Part shown: positions 1 to 10,583 of the stretch, piece after piece
How the letters are laid out: each line of letters begins with the position of its first letter
Numbering within the stretch: the first letter of the stretch is position 1
Notes under the pieces: generated by a model
The model's database searches: none
What the model was told of the DNA's origin: nothing
The model's input: the letters and a program-made list of their open reading frames with translations, nothing else
Assembly (NCBI RefSeq): GCF_963259705.1
Contig: NC_081846.1
Coordinates: 61,743,722-61,807,721 of the forward strand
From: Myotis daubentonii
Lineage: Eukaryota > Chordata > Mammalia > Chiroptera > Vespertilionidae
Reading direction: 5' to 3'
DNA length: 64,000 nt
Translations under genes and position numbers: made by a program

Positions 1-703
1 TACTCCTTTAACCTCCAGAAATTAAATTATTAGATAGTATTTCTTCTCCACACTCATTTCAGGCAATTTAATAAAATCCTCTAAATGTACTCTAAAAAGG
101 TTGCCAATAGTTATAACATACTTAAAAAAATATTCATTGTTTATCTAAAATTTAAATTGAACTGGGATTTCTGTATTTTTTTGCTATATTCTTATGGAAG
201 AGACAATAATATAAATATTTGACTATATAACTGCTCAGCCTTGACTATATTATGACACATAGACAGGTGGTCAGATGCCTAGGCCTATGATGGAATCACC
301 ATGACTATAATAGCTACAAACACAGACTAATACTGGTAGGTTTCATTGGCCATTCAAATGCCATAAGTGGTATGTATGGCCATTAATGATGTGATTCTCT
401 GAAATGACAAACACTCTCTTAGAAATTTTTAAGACAAAACAGCTACAAACTTCTTTTGATTTGCATAGTATTTGCATTGCTGAAAAACCTGATGTATATT
501 GTATGTTAAAACCATACCAAACACACACTCACTTTAGCTAAGTTCTAGACTCAAATAATTATAAACAGGGTTTCTCACCTACATGAATATCCAGCAAGAC
601 ATTCAGGAGGCATGGAAAACATGGTACTTGTTATGTGGTGCTTTGCTACACATTGTGGGATATTTAGCTTCTCTGGCTCCAGCTCATCAAAACCAGTAGT
701 ACC
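1..703. other. unassigned AT-rich sequence
   Basis: I see no exon with convincing splice signals and no recognisable repeat here. The short ORFs have no recognisable protein content. It is probably intergenic or intronic DNA. Confidence 0.5.
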
Positions 704-913
704 CGCCAAAACCGGTTTGGCTCAGTGGATAGAGCGTCGGCCTGTGGACTGAAAGGTCCCAGGTTCGATTCCGGTCAAGGGCATGTACCTGGGTTGCGGT
801 CAAGGCAACTGATCGATGTTTCTCTCTCATCGATGTTTCTAACTCTCTATCTCTCTCCCTTCCTCTCTGTAAAAAATCAATAAAATATATTTAAAAAAAA
901 AAAAACAAACCAA
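704..913 (+). mobile_element. Ves SINE (tRNA-derived, vespertilionid bat)
   Basis: The head is tRNA-like, with an A-box-like TGGCTCAGTGGATAG and the B box GGTTCGATTCC near 764-774. It is followed by the CT-rich tail TCTCTCTCATCGATG, then AATAAAATATATT and poly(A). Imperfect flanking duplications (AAAACCAGTAGTACC at 689-703 and AAAACAGTAGTATCC at 914-928) mark an L1-mediated insertion. Compared with the copy at 54961-55185 it lacks about 30 bp of the mid-region. The tRNA-like part is not a functional tRNA gene. Confidence 0.93.
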
Positions 914-928
914 AAAACAGTAGTATCC

Positions 929-3010
929 TCCCTCTTTAGAAACAATCAAAAAACACTCCCGCAGATTTCCCCTACTGGGTGGTAGCAGTCTCATTGAAGC
1001 TACTAATTTAAACCATATATAAAGGAAGGGTGAAGTGAGAGTTTTCAAGGAAGAATGAGGAAAGAGTTTAAAGAAAAAGCAAAGAGATAAACAATTGGAA
1101 TTTGAACAATTTCTTCTCCTGGTACATCATGAAACTACCAGTTGGCCTACAACATATTTGGAAAAATATCAGTTTCTCTGTTCATGAGAGCTTGGAGTGG
1201 GGAGGAAGAAACAGGCTCTCAGACATGTATTCCCCCTTTTTCTTTTAGGACCCATAGTCCTCGGTGTATGGACAGGGAGGAGGGATGGAAGACAGAGTCG
1301 TGGGGAGAGTACCTTTCAGTATTAGAGGGAGGTTCCCCACCTTGCTAGTTTTCCAGGTAGTGCCAACAGCCTCAGCTGATGTGGTGGTCACTGTAAACAC
1401 TGAGCATGGTGTTCATGGAATGGTGTAAAACTTTACTCTGGCCCCCTAGACCAAGGAGGCCCCTTTAAAAAATAACAGCCGTGTCTCTCCTGTATCAATT
1501 CCCAACCCTGTCTTTAGCCCACAGCCCAGAGCTCCTGACCTTCCTGTAATTTCTGAGTTTCTTCACTTGGAATCCTTTTCCACACCTTCCAAGGATGTTA
1601 GATAATCGGACATCTTAGCAGTTGCCCTCTTTCCACTTCCTAAAATGTTATTCCATTGGCCTCCCTATGTCAGAAATCTCTAGGCTCCAATGAGCATCTG
1701 TCCCTCGGTTCAAACATACCCCCAAATCTGAGGACTAATGTCAAGCATCCCTTCTTTTCTAGAGTCGGGAGGAGGCTGAACATGATGTGCCGCATACTGA
1801 TTTAAGCCAATTTGGATCTTCTTGGAAGATACCTGTGGTTTCCTGCAGTTAGAGATAGGTAAGGTCTGAATAGGTCCTTCTCCTCAACATTGCTACCATG
1901 TAGTATGTGATGATAAATTTGCCATCATATAAGCAAGCGTTACAAAAAGCAGGAAAACAGTCTTGCAACCTATACTGCAGGCTTAATAAAATTCTAGCTT
2001 TCCGTCCAGCCATGCATGAAAGGTTTTCTTGAAGCAGGTGATACTCAGTCAGCCTTCTGGTCAGAGTCTGGTAACAAAACTTCCATTAGGAAACTGAAAG
2101 CCTGTCAATTTCCTTGGGATCTTAAACCTAGGGGATCATTCCAATTAGTGTAGGCTCTTGAATTCCCTGAGTACTTACATCTCTTCACACAAGTGGGAAG
2201 GTGGCTGTACAATACAGGGGAGGGCACAAGTTGTTTGGATGGAAAAATATCATACAAAAATAAATAATAATGCCAGAGGAAACTCTGTATTTTGTGTATT
2301 CACAACTGTAAACCTATTTTTACCCACCTCTATTTTACTGCCCATTCATACATCTTGAGCACCACTGATTTCACTAATGAAATTTTTCTAATATTCATTA
2401 TGCTAATTAACAAAGATAACTGAATCCAATGTGCCTTTGGAGAATGGGTTTCTGATTAATCATTCAAATGTTTACTAACCACTTTGGGAGTGGGGATTGC
2501 CAATTGGGGACTTCAAATATTAACTAACCACTTAGAGGGTTAGTAGTTGGATTAAAACTAATTAACATGCATATGTCAACCTCTCTGGGGTAAAGTATAT
2601 TAAATTAAGTTTAGATAGAATAATCAGACATTCTGGTTGAGCTGAGAGAGTCCTATTTAATACCTGTTGTCCAGAGATAATTATAGTGTCCCCTTTCACT
2701 CTCAAAAGTGTATCAGTTTGGGCAAAAACTATGCAATCACTTTGTAAGTGAACTACATTTTACAGTAATTCTCTAAGAACTCTCTCTCCAGACAACTCCG
2801 AAGACATTCAAGTTGGGCCTGCAGGTTCTACAGCTCATTAAGCATTTTGTGGACAATTCAATGCTTGAAAGATACTCTCAATAGATATGAGGGACTCTCT
2901 TGGCTTTGGAAAGGAGAGATCACTCCATAAGAAGGAAATGAAAGCACACTACCTTTATTGAATTTCCTAAAAGGTTACATCCTCACTCATCACCCATCCT
3001 CTTCTTATTT
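929..3010. other. unassigned non-coding stretch
   Basis: No gene or clearly recognisable transposon was found. ORFs of 60-70 codons at 1142-1348 and 2158-2358 show no domain and no conserved-looking composition. The sequence is moderately AT-rich without tandem structure. Confidence 0.45.
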
Positions 3011-3074
3011 GAGGAGAGGAAAGGGAAGGGGAGGGGAGGGGAGGGGAGGGGAGGGGAGGGGAGGGGAGGGGAGG
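3011..3074 (+). repeat. (GGGGA)n purine tract with G-quadruplex potential
   Basis: At least nine consecutive GGGGA units sit at about 3027-3074, preceded by degenerate GA-rich sequence. Runs of four G separated by single A satisfy the usual G-quadruplex pattern on the plus strand. It looks like an ordinary microsatellite. Confidence 0.9.
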
Positions 3075-3934
3075 CAAGACCAATGGTTGGTGATACTTCT
3101 GGTTATACGTTGTCTCTGAGTGGTAAGCCCAGCAGGCAGGAGACTGACCCTAATTGCTGGCACTCTTTTGGGAATATGCAGTATTTCCCATCTTTGATCG
3201 TCAGCTTTGGACATCCTAATATTTAGAATAGTTATACAGTTCCTGCTGTTTCTCTAAATTCTGGGTTCTGTCACACCTTCTTTGGTAACCTCCGTGGATC
3301 CTGAAAATTGAAACTTGGATGCAGAAGAATCTGGGAAAACCCTACTCAACATCCTGTTACAATTGCATAGACCTATGGCCTCCAACATTTAAGTGAAGAC
3401 ATTCCAACTTGGGACTGCATGTTCATCTCATTCCCAGGTTCCTGTGACTATACAGGGCGGGAGGCACCCTAGAGCAAAAGAGACACCATACCTCTCAGAA
3501 ACACTGTTCAGAAAGCAGATTTGAATCCACTCTTGGTCTGACCAGTATGACTGAGACCCCCAGGTCTCTCTCTTTGAATATCTTATCTGTGAGGGAGTGG
3601 TGGCAATGGAGGTAGCGGTTGGGCAGGGAGAGACACAGATTCACATAGGAGCCTGGAATTTGGGCTTTCACCTCATATTTGAAGATAACTGGGGTCCTCA
3701 AGATGAGCCTCAATTTTCCTCACACAGCCTACATATTTTGCACAGTTAGCCATCTTCAGTGTTGTGCTTTTGCATTTATTGTAGTTGTTGCTTTGGCCAT
3801 TTCAGACCTGGATTTTCACTCTGGACATCCAATTCCCTTAAAGTCATCCTTAATAGTAAAACATCTGATACAGATGTTTTCATGACAAAGGGACTATACA
3901 GATGAAGTGTTCAACTCCTTCATTTGAGGATCAT
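3075..3934. other. unassigned non-coding stretch
   Basis: Overlapping ORFs of about 70 codons on both strands (3495-3713, 3679-3885) show no recognisable protein. No transposon was identified with confidence. Confidence 0.45.
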
Positions 3935-4085
3935 TGTGATATAGACAAAAGAATGAGTACTTAGCATCAGAAAACTTGTGTTCAAATCCCTACCCACCAC
4001 TGATTAAATCTGTGACTTTGGTACCAATCTGTCAGAGTTTCTGCTCTTAACAATGAACAATACCATACAAATTGTTTAAAGATTG
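3935..4085 (+). repeat. MIR SINE remnant
   Basis: Diverged match to the MIR core: GTGTTCAAATCCC followed by a CTGTGACTTTGG-like segment. This is an ancient mammal-wide SINE without visible target duplications. Confidence 0.6.
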
Positions 4086-4111
4086 AGAGATGTAAAACCT
4101 CAACATGAGCT

Positions 4112-4368
4112 CAGGCTGGGTTTTTTCCCCGTGGTTAGAGAGTCGGCCGAGAGACTCAAGAGTTAGATTCCTAGTCAAGGGCACATACTCGGTTGCAGGT
4201 TCAATCCCCAACCCCAGTCAGTCAGGGTGAGAGCAGGAAGCAACCAATTGATGTGTCTCTCTCACTTTGATGTTTCTCTCTTTCCCCCTCTCTTCTACTC
4301 TCTAAACATCAATGCAAAAAATATCCTCAGGTGAGGATTAAAAAAATAATAAAAGAAAAACACAACAC
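4112..4368 (+). mobile_element. older Ves-type SINE
   Basis: The tRNA-derived head is degraded (TGGTTAGAGAGTCGG) but the downstream GGTTCAATCCC, CAACCAATTGATG and CTCTCTCACTTTGATG blocks and the A-rich tail are clear. It is more diverged than the 704-913 copy, suggesting an older subfamily. Confidence 0.8.
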
Positions 4369-4466
4369 AAAATTATTTTTTAAAAATTAAAACATAAATG
4401 TATTTTGCAGATGATTAAATATTGTCACAAAGTTGTCCAAAATAACGCTACTTAAGGAAAAACATC

Positions 4467-4484
4467 CAAATTTTCTGACTTGAG
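4467..4484 (+). repeat. target-site duplication, left copy, of HAL1
   Basis: CAAATTTTCTGACTTGAG here is repeated exactly at 6402-6419 after the poly(A) tail. An 18-bp perfect duplication is typical of L1 target-primed reverse transcription and fixes both element ends. Confidence 0.96.
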
Positions 4485-6401
4485 GGAGAACCAAGATGGC
4501 GGCATAGGTTAACACCGGGGTTTGCTGCTTTGAACAACTACTTCAAAAGTGAAACTAAAAGACGGAAGGGACATCACCCAGAACCACAGGAACGCTGGCT
4601 GAGTGGAAGTCCTACAACTAGGAGGAAAGAGAAACGCACACGGACACTCAGAGGAGGCGCAGTGCTGAAGTCAAATTCTGAGGTGCGGAGTGCGCGGAGC
4701 GGGCTGGCAGCTGGCGGCGGAGGGCCCGGTTGTTGTTTTCAATCGGGAGGGAGTCGCAGACTCTGAGCTCCAGATACAGGCGAGTCTTTAGGGACCCAGA
4801 CTCAAACGGGAGAAGCGGGACTGTCTGGCTTCGGTCAGAGCGAGTGCAGCTTTCTCTCCGAGCTTTGCAGCGGGTGCTGGGACTCAGAGAGGCAGAGCCC
4901 CTGGGGACAGGACTGAGAGCCGCCATAACTGCTCTCTCCAGCCCACCCTGTTGATCCTGTGCGACCCGCCCTACCCAAGCCCTGCACAGAGGCATTTGCT
5001 GGATAGCCTCAGGCAAAGGCTAGATTAGCACCTCCCTAGAGGACAGAAGTTCTCTCACTGCTGACACAGCTGATTCTCATAGCCACTTGGCCTGGAGGTC
5101 AAACCCTCCCTAGGATTAGCTACAACAATCAAGGTTTAACTATAAGACTGCGAACAAAGACCACTAGGGGGTGCACCAAGGAAGCATAACAAAATGCGGA
5201 GACAAAGAAACAGGACAAAATTGTCAATGGAAGATATAGAGTTCAGAACCACACTTTTAAGGTCTCTCAAGAACTGTTTAAAAGCCGCCGATAAACTTAA
5301 TGAGATCTACAAGAAAACTAATGAGACCCTCGATGTTATATTGGGGAACCAACTAGAAATTAAGCATACACGGACTGAAATAACGAATATTATACAGACT
5401 CCTGACAGCAGACCAGAGGAGCGCAAGAATCAAGTCAATGATTTGAAATGCGAGGAAGCAAAAAACACCCAACGGGAAAAGCAAAATGAAAAAAGAATCC
5501 AAAAATGCGAGGATAGTGTAAGGAGCCTTTGGGACAGCTTCAAGCATACCAACATCAGAATTATAGGGGTGCCAGAAGATGAGAGAGAGCAAGATATTGA
5601 AAACCTATTTGAAGAAATAATGACAGAAAACTTCCCCCACCTGGTGAAAGAAATGGACTTACAGGTCCAAGAAGCGCGGAGAACCCCAAACAAAAGGAAT
5701 CCAAAGAGGACCACTCCAAGACATATCATAATTAAAATGCCAAGAGCAAAAGATAAAGAGAGAATCTTAAAAACAGCAAGAGAAAGAAACTCAGTTACCT
5801 ACAAGGGAATACCCATATGACTGTCAGCTGATTTCTCAACAGAAACTTTGCAGGCCAGAAGGGAGTGGCAAGAAATATTCAAAGTGATGAATACCAAGAA
5901 CCTACAACCAAGATTACTTTATCTAGCAAAGCTATCATTCAGAATTGAAGGTCAGATAAAGAGCTTCACAGATAAGGAAAAGCTAAAGGAGTTCATCACC
6001 ACCAAACCAGGATTATATGAAATGCTGAAAGGTATCCTTTAAGAAGAGGAAGAGGAAGAAAAAGGTAAAGATACAAATTATGAACAACAAATATGCATCT
6101 ATCAACAAGTGAATCTAAGAATCAAGTGAATAAATAATCTGATGAACAGAATGAACTGGTGATTATAATAGAATCAGGGACATAGAAAGGGAATGGACTG
6201 ACTATTCTTGGGGGGGAAAGGGGTGTGGGAGATTCGGGAAGAGACTGGACAAAAATCGTGCACCTATGGATGAGGACAGTGGGTGGGGAGTGAGGGCGGA
6301 GGGTGGGGCGGGAACTGGGAGGAGGGGAGTTATGGGGGGGAAAAAAGGGGAACAAATGTAATAATCTGAACAATAAAGATTTAATTAAAAAAAAAAACAA
6401 A
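4485..6401 (+). mobile_element. full-length HAL1 (half-LINE) retrotransposon
   Basis: It starts with an L1-like 5'UTR (GGAGAACCAAGATGGCGGC), contains an ORF1 at 5194-6042, then passes directly into a G-rich 3'UTR ending AATAAAGATTTAATT plus poly(A). No ORF2 (endonuclease/reverse transcriptase) is present. Because both ends are fixed by an 18-bp target duplication, the lack of ORF2 looks like element architecture and not random truncation. HAL1 elements of this kind are known in mammals, including bats, and depend on L1 ORF2 protein in trans. The alternative is a single L1 copy with an internal deletion. Confidence 0.85.
5194..6042 (+). pseudogene. HAL1/L1-type ORF1 (RNA-binding chaperone), one in-frame stop
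   Basis: The frame runs 282 codons, shorter than the roughly 340 residues of human L1 ORF1p. Residues about 25-110 are charged and helical, as expected for the trimerising coiled coil. Residues about 118-205 carry the RRM-like domain (NIRIIGVPEDE at 120). After TGA codon 209 (5818-5820) the same frame continues with the C-terminal domain (QARREWQEIFKVMN) to the natural stop at 6042. The TGA fits CpG decay of an arginine codon. I see no other frame break. The protein would bind element RNA in a ribonucleoprotein, but this copy would give a product without the C-terminal domain. Confidence 0.88.
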
Positions 6402-6419
6402 CAAATTTTCTGACTTGAG
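6402..6419 (+). repeat. target-site duplication, right copy, of HAL1
   Basis: Exact 18-bp match to 4467-4484, located immediately after the A-rich tail. Confidence 0.96.
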
Positions 6420-6439
6420 TAATGATAACTGATACTGAT

Positions 6440-6550
6440 TGATTCCTGAGAGTGTTTGAGGAATTGTGCTAAGCCCTCAAAATACACATTTAACCCAATT
6501 ATTCTTAATGTTGCTATTAATATACTCATTTTCTGATGAAGAAAATTAAT
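6440..6550 (-). repeat. MIR remnant, antisense
   Basis: GTGCTAAGCCCTCAAAATACACATTTAACCC-like order followed by TCATTTTCTGATGAAGAAA matches the reverse complement of the MIR 3' half at low identity. Confidence 0.5.
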
Positions 6551-7617
6551 CTTTAAATGGCCAATACACTTATTAATGCTACACACATAGTGTGTAGCAA
6601 AGTCTTATTCATTCAAAGTTTGTGTAACTACAGAAGCTGAGCTCTTGTAGCTAAGTCAGCAAATCTCAAATTTCCATACCAGAATCAAATTAAAAATACT
6701 GAGCCACATGATTTATCTTTAAAGTTGAGAACCATTGTTAGGGGCAATTGTCTCATTTAATGTATTCATACACCTAGTACAGTGCCTGGAACAAATAGCT
6801 TTTTCTTCTTTCTTCCTAATACAATTTATAAGGAGAATTGTTCTGTGGTCCCATGTGGGGTGGGAGAAAGAATGAGAGGGACTGCAGGTGGGAACCCACA
6901 AGTGATGAATATGTAGTGAAGAAAAATTGATAGATGCACAGAGAATGTAGTGGTTTTTCTGTTTGTGGAGGGGAGTGGGTAGTTCAAATATATATAATCC
7001 ACACAAACACTTATGAGAACAAAGCTAACCTTCCCCATACCCGTGCTTACATAAATATAACGATAGCCTGACCTATAAATTTACTTCTTTTTCCTCTTAA
7101 TTTTAACCTAATATTCCAAATATCAAAATAGGGTCCGGGGTTTGGAGAAACCAATCACTCTTCGTACTCACTTCATAATGTCCCATGTTGGCCTTGAATA
7201 TGTCTTAGATTAATATGTTTTATAATCTGTAGTCACCTTCAAAATAAAAACATTTCAAGGTTTCTACTTCACAGTGAGGAATATGAGAAAGCTTAATAAA
7301 TCCTTTCCCCAATATTGGTGAAGAACACAAGTAAATCAACCTCTGGTCTTAAAATGGATTTAATTAGCTGAAGTAGCTCACGCTGAGAATGGCCTACTTT
7401 CTACCCCAATGTGATAGTACTCTCTCACCTCACACTTGAAAAGACTGCTGGGATACTATCCCCAAGATAGCACTTCTTTGGCTAAGTTGGTACCACCGTT
7501 TTCTTCTGAGTGTGTCAATTGAATACACATGCCCTGAAATAATGGAATAAGTGGTCTCTAGGGTGAAGAACCTTTCCTTTTTTGGGGGGGGGAGGTGTGG
7601 AAGTCAATCACCTGTGT
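6551..7617. other. unassigned non-coding stretch
   Basis: No gene is recognised. A MIR-like tail (CAGTGCCTGGAACAAATAG near 6780) and a poly-G run near 7584-7592 are the only features. Antisense ORFs of 70-95 codons at 6719-7038 have no domain. Confidence 0.4.
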
Positions 7618-8815
7618 ATTTTTTTACTGAGTTTTTTTTAATAATAAGTATTTATTGTTGAAAGTATTACATATGTCCCCTTTTTTTCCCCCATTGACTA
7701 CCTCCAGTCCACCTTGCCCTTGGCCCCAGGCCCTAACTGCCCCATTGTCTGTGGCCATGGACCATGCATATATGCTTACAAGGTTCTTGGTTGATTACTT
7801 CCCACCCACCCTCCTTTCCCCCACCTTCCCTCTGAGATTCTGCACTCTGTTCCATGCTTCCATGTCCCTGGATCCACTCCTCTCATTAGTTTATTTTGTT
7901 ACTTAGATTCCACATATGAGTGCAATCATTTGATACTTGTCTTTCTCTGACTGACTTATTTCACTTAGCATGATACTCTCCAGGTCCCTCCATGCTTCTT
8001 AAAGGGTAAGATATATATATTTATTTTACTGCTGCATAGTATTCCATGGGATAAATGTACCACAGCTTTTTATCCACTCATCTACTGATGGGCACTTGGG
8101 CTGTTTCCAGATCTTAGCTATTGTAAATTGTGCTGCTATGAACATAGGGGTGCATACATTCTTTCTGATTGGTGTTTCAGTTTTCTTAGGATATATCCCT
8201 AGAAGTGAGATCACTGGGTCAAATGGCAGTTCCATATTTAATTTTTTGAGGAAACTCCATACTGTTGTCCATAATGGCTGCACTGGTCTGCATCCCCACC
8301 AGTAGTGTACTAAGGTTTCCTTTTCTCCACATCCTCGCCAGCAACTTGTCATTTATTGATTTGTTGATGGTAGCCATTCAGGTGTGAGGTGATACCTCAT
8401 TGTCATCTTAATTTGCATCTCTGTGATGATCAGGACTTGAGCATTTTTTCATATGTCTCTTGGCCATCTGTATGCCCAGTTTGGAGAAGTGTCTGTTTAG
8501 ATCCTTTGTCCACCCTTTAGATTGTTTGTCTTCCTTTTGTTAAGTTGTATTAGTTCCTTATGTATTTTGGATATTAACCCTTTATCAGACGTATCATTGT
8601 CAAATATGTTCTCCCATACAGTGGGCTCTCTTCTTTTTCTTTTGTTGATAGTTTCTTTTTCTGTGCAGAAGCTTTTTATTTTGATGTAGTCCCATTTGTT
8701 TATTTTCTCCTTAGTTTTCTTTACCCCAGGACATGTATTCGTAACCATATTGCTATGAGAGATGTCTGAGATTTTGCTGCCTTTGGTTTTGAAGAACCTT
8801 TCTTTATACAATTCT
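7618..8815 (-). mobile_element. 5'-truncated LINE-1, antisense (ORF2 3' end and 3'UTR)
   Basis: The poly(T) at the left edge is the element's tail. On the minus strand, 8026-8352 encodes the ORF2 C-terminal region with [16 protein letters not shown] and [17 protein letters not shown]. Upstream of it, 8497-8815 encodes KINKWDYIKIKSFCTEKE and SDKGLISKIHKEL. These are hallmark L1 ORF2 segments. Several stops and frameshifts are present, so the copy is dead. Confidence 0.9.
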
Positions 8816-9064
8816 CCACAATGACATCCAACGAGGTACATATTTCTCCTATAGAAATAATCAATCTCAGGAAAAGCATCCTGGTTATGCAACTTCCCTC
8901 AAATGAGCAAGGGACTGTATATCTCCAAGGCATTTGCCTAAGAGTCAGGAATCAAGATGCCTTCTTGACCAAACAAAATTTTGTTAAAGCAACTTTCAGA
9001 ATTTACTTAAGAAGAAAGGATGATCATTGAAAAACTTGAAAAAGTTATAAATGCTCTGCTCCTT

Positions 9065-9081
9065 AAAAAGGCATCAAACAC
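9065..9081 (+). repeat. target-site duplication, left copy, of the composite retroposon
   Basis: AAAAAGGCATCAAACAC is repeated exactly at 10894-10910. This shows that everything in between entered as one insertion. Confidence 0.93.
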
Positions 9082-9705
9082 GGAGAACCAAGATGGCGGC
9101 GTAAGGTACAGACCTGTGCATGCTGCCTCCCACAACAACATTGAAACTACCAACTATAAGATAAACAGCTATCATTCAGACCCATGGGAAAGCTGGCCCA
9201 GTGGAAGCTCTACAACTGGAAGGAAAGAAAGAAGAGCATTGAGACTAAGTAGGATGTACAGAGGCGCCATGAACAGAGGTACGGAGTAGCGCGCCAGGCG
9301 GGCTGCAACTGGATGTGCGGTTTTTTTCAATCGGAAGGGGTTACAAACTCTCAAATCCACTGAGCTTGTTTGGGGTGGGATTCTGAGGTCCCAGACCCCT
9401 ACGGGGAGAGGTGGGATGGCCTTGCAATGGGTCAGAGAGCAAAGGTGGCTTTCTTGCGGAGCTGCTGGCCGGCACTCAGGGACACGGAGATGCGGAGTCA
9501 CGGAGAGGCGAGGAGTCATGGAGACGCCATTGCTCTTTGCTCCACCCTGGTGATTCCCAGAGACCCCGCCCTACTCAATTTACATCCCTGCCCAAGCTGT
9601 GCCAGAGGCACAAAAGGAACCACATGCACTTTTACAGCATAACCCAACAAACTGCAGATTTCAACTCCTCGCATACATAAGGGACACACTCAAGAAGCAG
9701 AATCA
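9082..9705 (+). repeat. L1 5'UTR segment of the composite
   Basis: It begins with the same GGAGAACCAAGATGGCGGC as the HAL1 at 4485 and shares GTGGAAG..CTACAACT and TTTTCAATCGGAAGG blocks in the same order. L1 5'UTRs carry an internal promoter, so this segment could have driven transcription of the composite. The segment ends near AAGAAGCAGAATCAG. Confidence 0.82.
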
Positions 9706-10081
9706 GGTTCGGAGGAAGCTGGAGCCAGACCCGGCTGGGCTGGCGACATGGAACCGCTGTACCAGCAAACGCACAAACAGGTCCACCAGATCCAGTCTCA
9801 CATGGGACTCTGGGAGACGGCAGACAAGCAGTCTGTGCACTTAGCAGAAAACGAAATCCAAGCAAGCATACCAGATATTCAGCCACCAAGAATGCCTGGA
9901 GATTTTGTCCAGCAAGGAGCCGCCAAACAAAAGACAGAATGCCAAACTTTGTGTTGACCAGTTAAAGTACGATGTCCAGCACCTGAAGACTGCTCTCAGA
10001 AACTTCCAGCATCAGCAATACACAAGGGAGCAGCAGGAGAGACAGCGAGAGGAGCTTCTGACTCACACCTTCACCCCCAAC
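9706..10081 (+). pseudogene. GOSR2: GOSR2 (membrin) partial processed pseudogene
   Basis: From ATG 9748 the frame reads [16 protein letters not shown] and [19 protein letters not shown] 2-bp deletion near 9870 then shifts the frame, which resumes with [33 protein letters not shown] and [11 protein letters not shown]. This matches the N-terminal half of the Golgi Qb-SNARE membrin, which acts in ER-to-Golgi fusion. About 111 of roughly 212 codons remain; the SNARE motif and membrane anchor are absent. No introns interrupt it, so it derives from mRNA. Homology stops near 10081, just before the VNTR. About 40 bp before the ATG look like GOSR2 5'UTR, but I cannot verify that. Confidence 0.92.
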
Positions 10082-10094
10082 GTGGGATGCAGCG

Positions 10095-10272
10095 CCCCCT
10101 GCGAAGCTGCGACGGCCCCTGTGAGGCTGAGACGGCCCCGGTGAGGCTGAGACGGCCCCTGAGAGGCTGAGACAGCCCCTGTGAGGTTGTGATGGCCCCT
10201 GTGAGGCTGAGACGGCCCCTATGAGGCTATGCCGACCCCTGCGAGGCTGTGCTGGCCCCTGGGAAGCTGAGA
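10095..10272 (+). repeat. 20-bp GC-rich minisatellite (about 9 units)
   Basis: The unit is close to GCCCCTGTGAGGCTGAGACG with strict 20-bp periodicity, for example CCCCT at 10116-10120, 10156-10160, 10176-10180, 10196-10200 and 10216-10220. Units differ by a few substitutions without indels. It sits exactly between the GOSR2 segment and the L1 3' end. Confidence 0.95.
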
Positions 10273-10583
10273 AAAATACCACATGATCTCATTTATGGAT
10301 AATAAAGACCATTATAAACTGATGAACAAAAATAGATACAGAGGCAGAGCAGCATTGAACAGACTGTCAAACTATAATGGGAAGCCTGGGGAGGGTTAGG
10401 AGGGGGGTAAGAGATCAACCGAAGGACTTGTATGCATGCATATAAGAATAACCAATGGACACAAGACACTGGGGGATAGGGGAGGCCGGGGGAATGTCAA
10501 GGGGGGGGGGGGGAGAAAAGGAGACATATGTAATATTCTTTGTAATACTTTAAGAAATAAAACAAAATTAAATTTAAAAAAAA
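10271..10583 (+). repeat. L1 3' end segment of the composite
   Basis: CCACATGATCTCATTTATGG, GACTGTCAAACT, AGAGATCAACCGAAGGACTT and GTATGCATGCATATA align in order with the L1 3' end at 57980-58150. A poly-G run (10501-10513) and AAATAAAACAAAATTAAATTT plus A tract close it. Confidence 0.88.

Noticed and set aside
724..795. tRNA-like A and B boxes (also at the other SINEs)
   Set aside because: They sit in Ves SINEs with CT-rich bodies, poly(A) tails and target duplications, and do not form complete cloverleaf tRNA genes.
4648..5016. 122-codon antisense ORF in the HAL1 5'UTR
   Set aside because: GC-rich 5'UTR shadow. Primate L1 has an antisense ORF0, but nothing here resembles it closely enough to claim.
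6122..6586. 154-codon antisense ORF
   Set aside because: It is antisense to the G-rich HAL1 3'UTR and continues through the poly(A) and target duplication, so it is a compositional shadow.
8026..8352. 108-codon reverse-strand ORF as a gene
   Set aside because: It is a surviving open segment of L1 ORF2 in a truncated, broken copy.
9748..10081. GOSR2 as a functional gene copy
   Set aside because: A 2-bp deletion breaks the frame, the SNARE motif and membrane anchor are missing, and it lies inside a retroposon.
10095..10272. CRISPR-like regular repeats (also 52231-52550)
   Set aside because: These are head-to-tail minisatellites without unique spacers, in a mammalian genome.
9962..10282. 106-codon antisense ORF with repeated SQPHRG-like units
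   Set aside because: It is an artefact of the 20-bp VNTR and antisense GOSR2 sequence; 20 bp is not a multiple of three and no start context or domain supports it.
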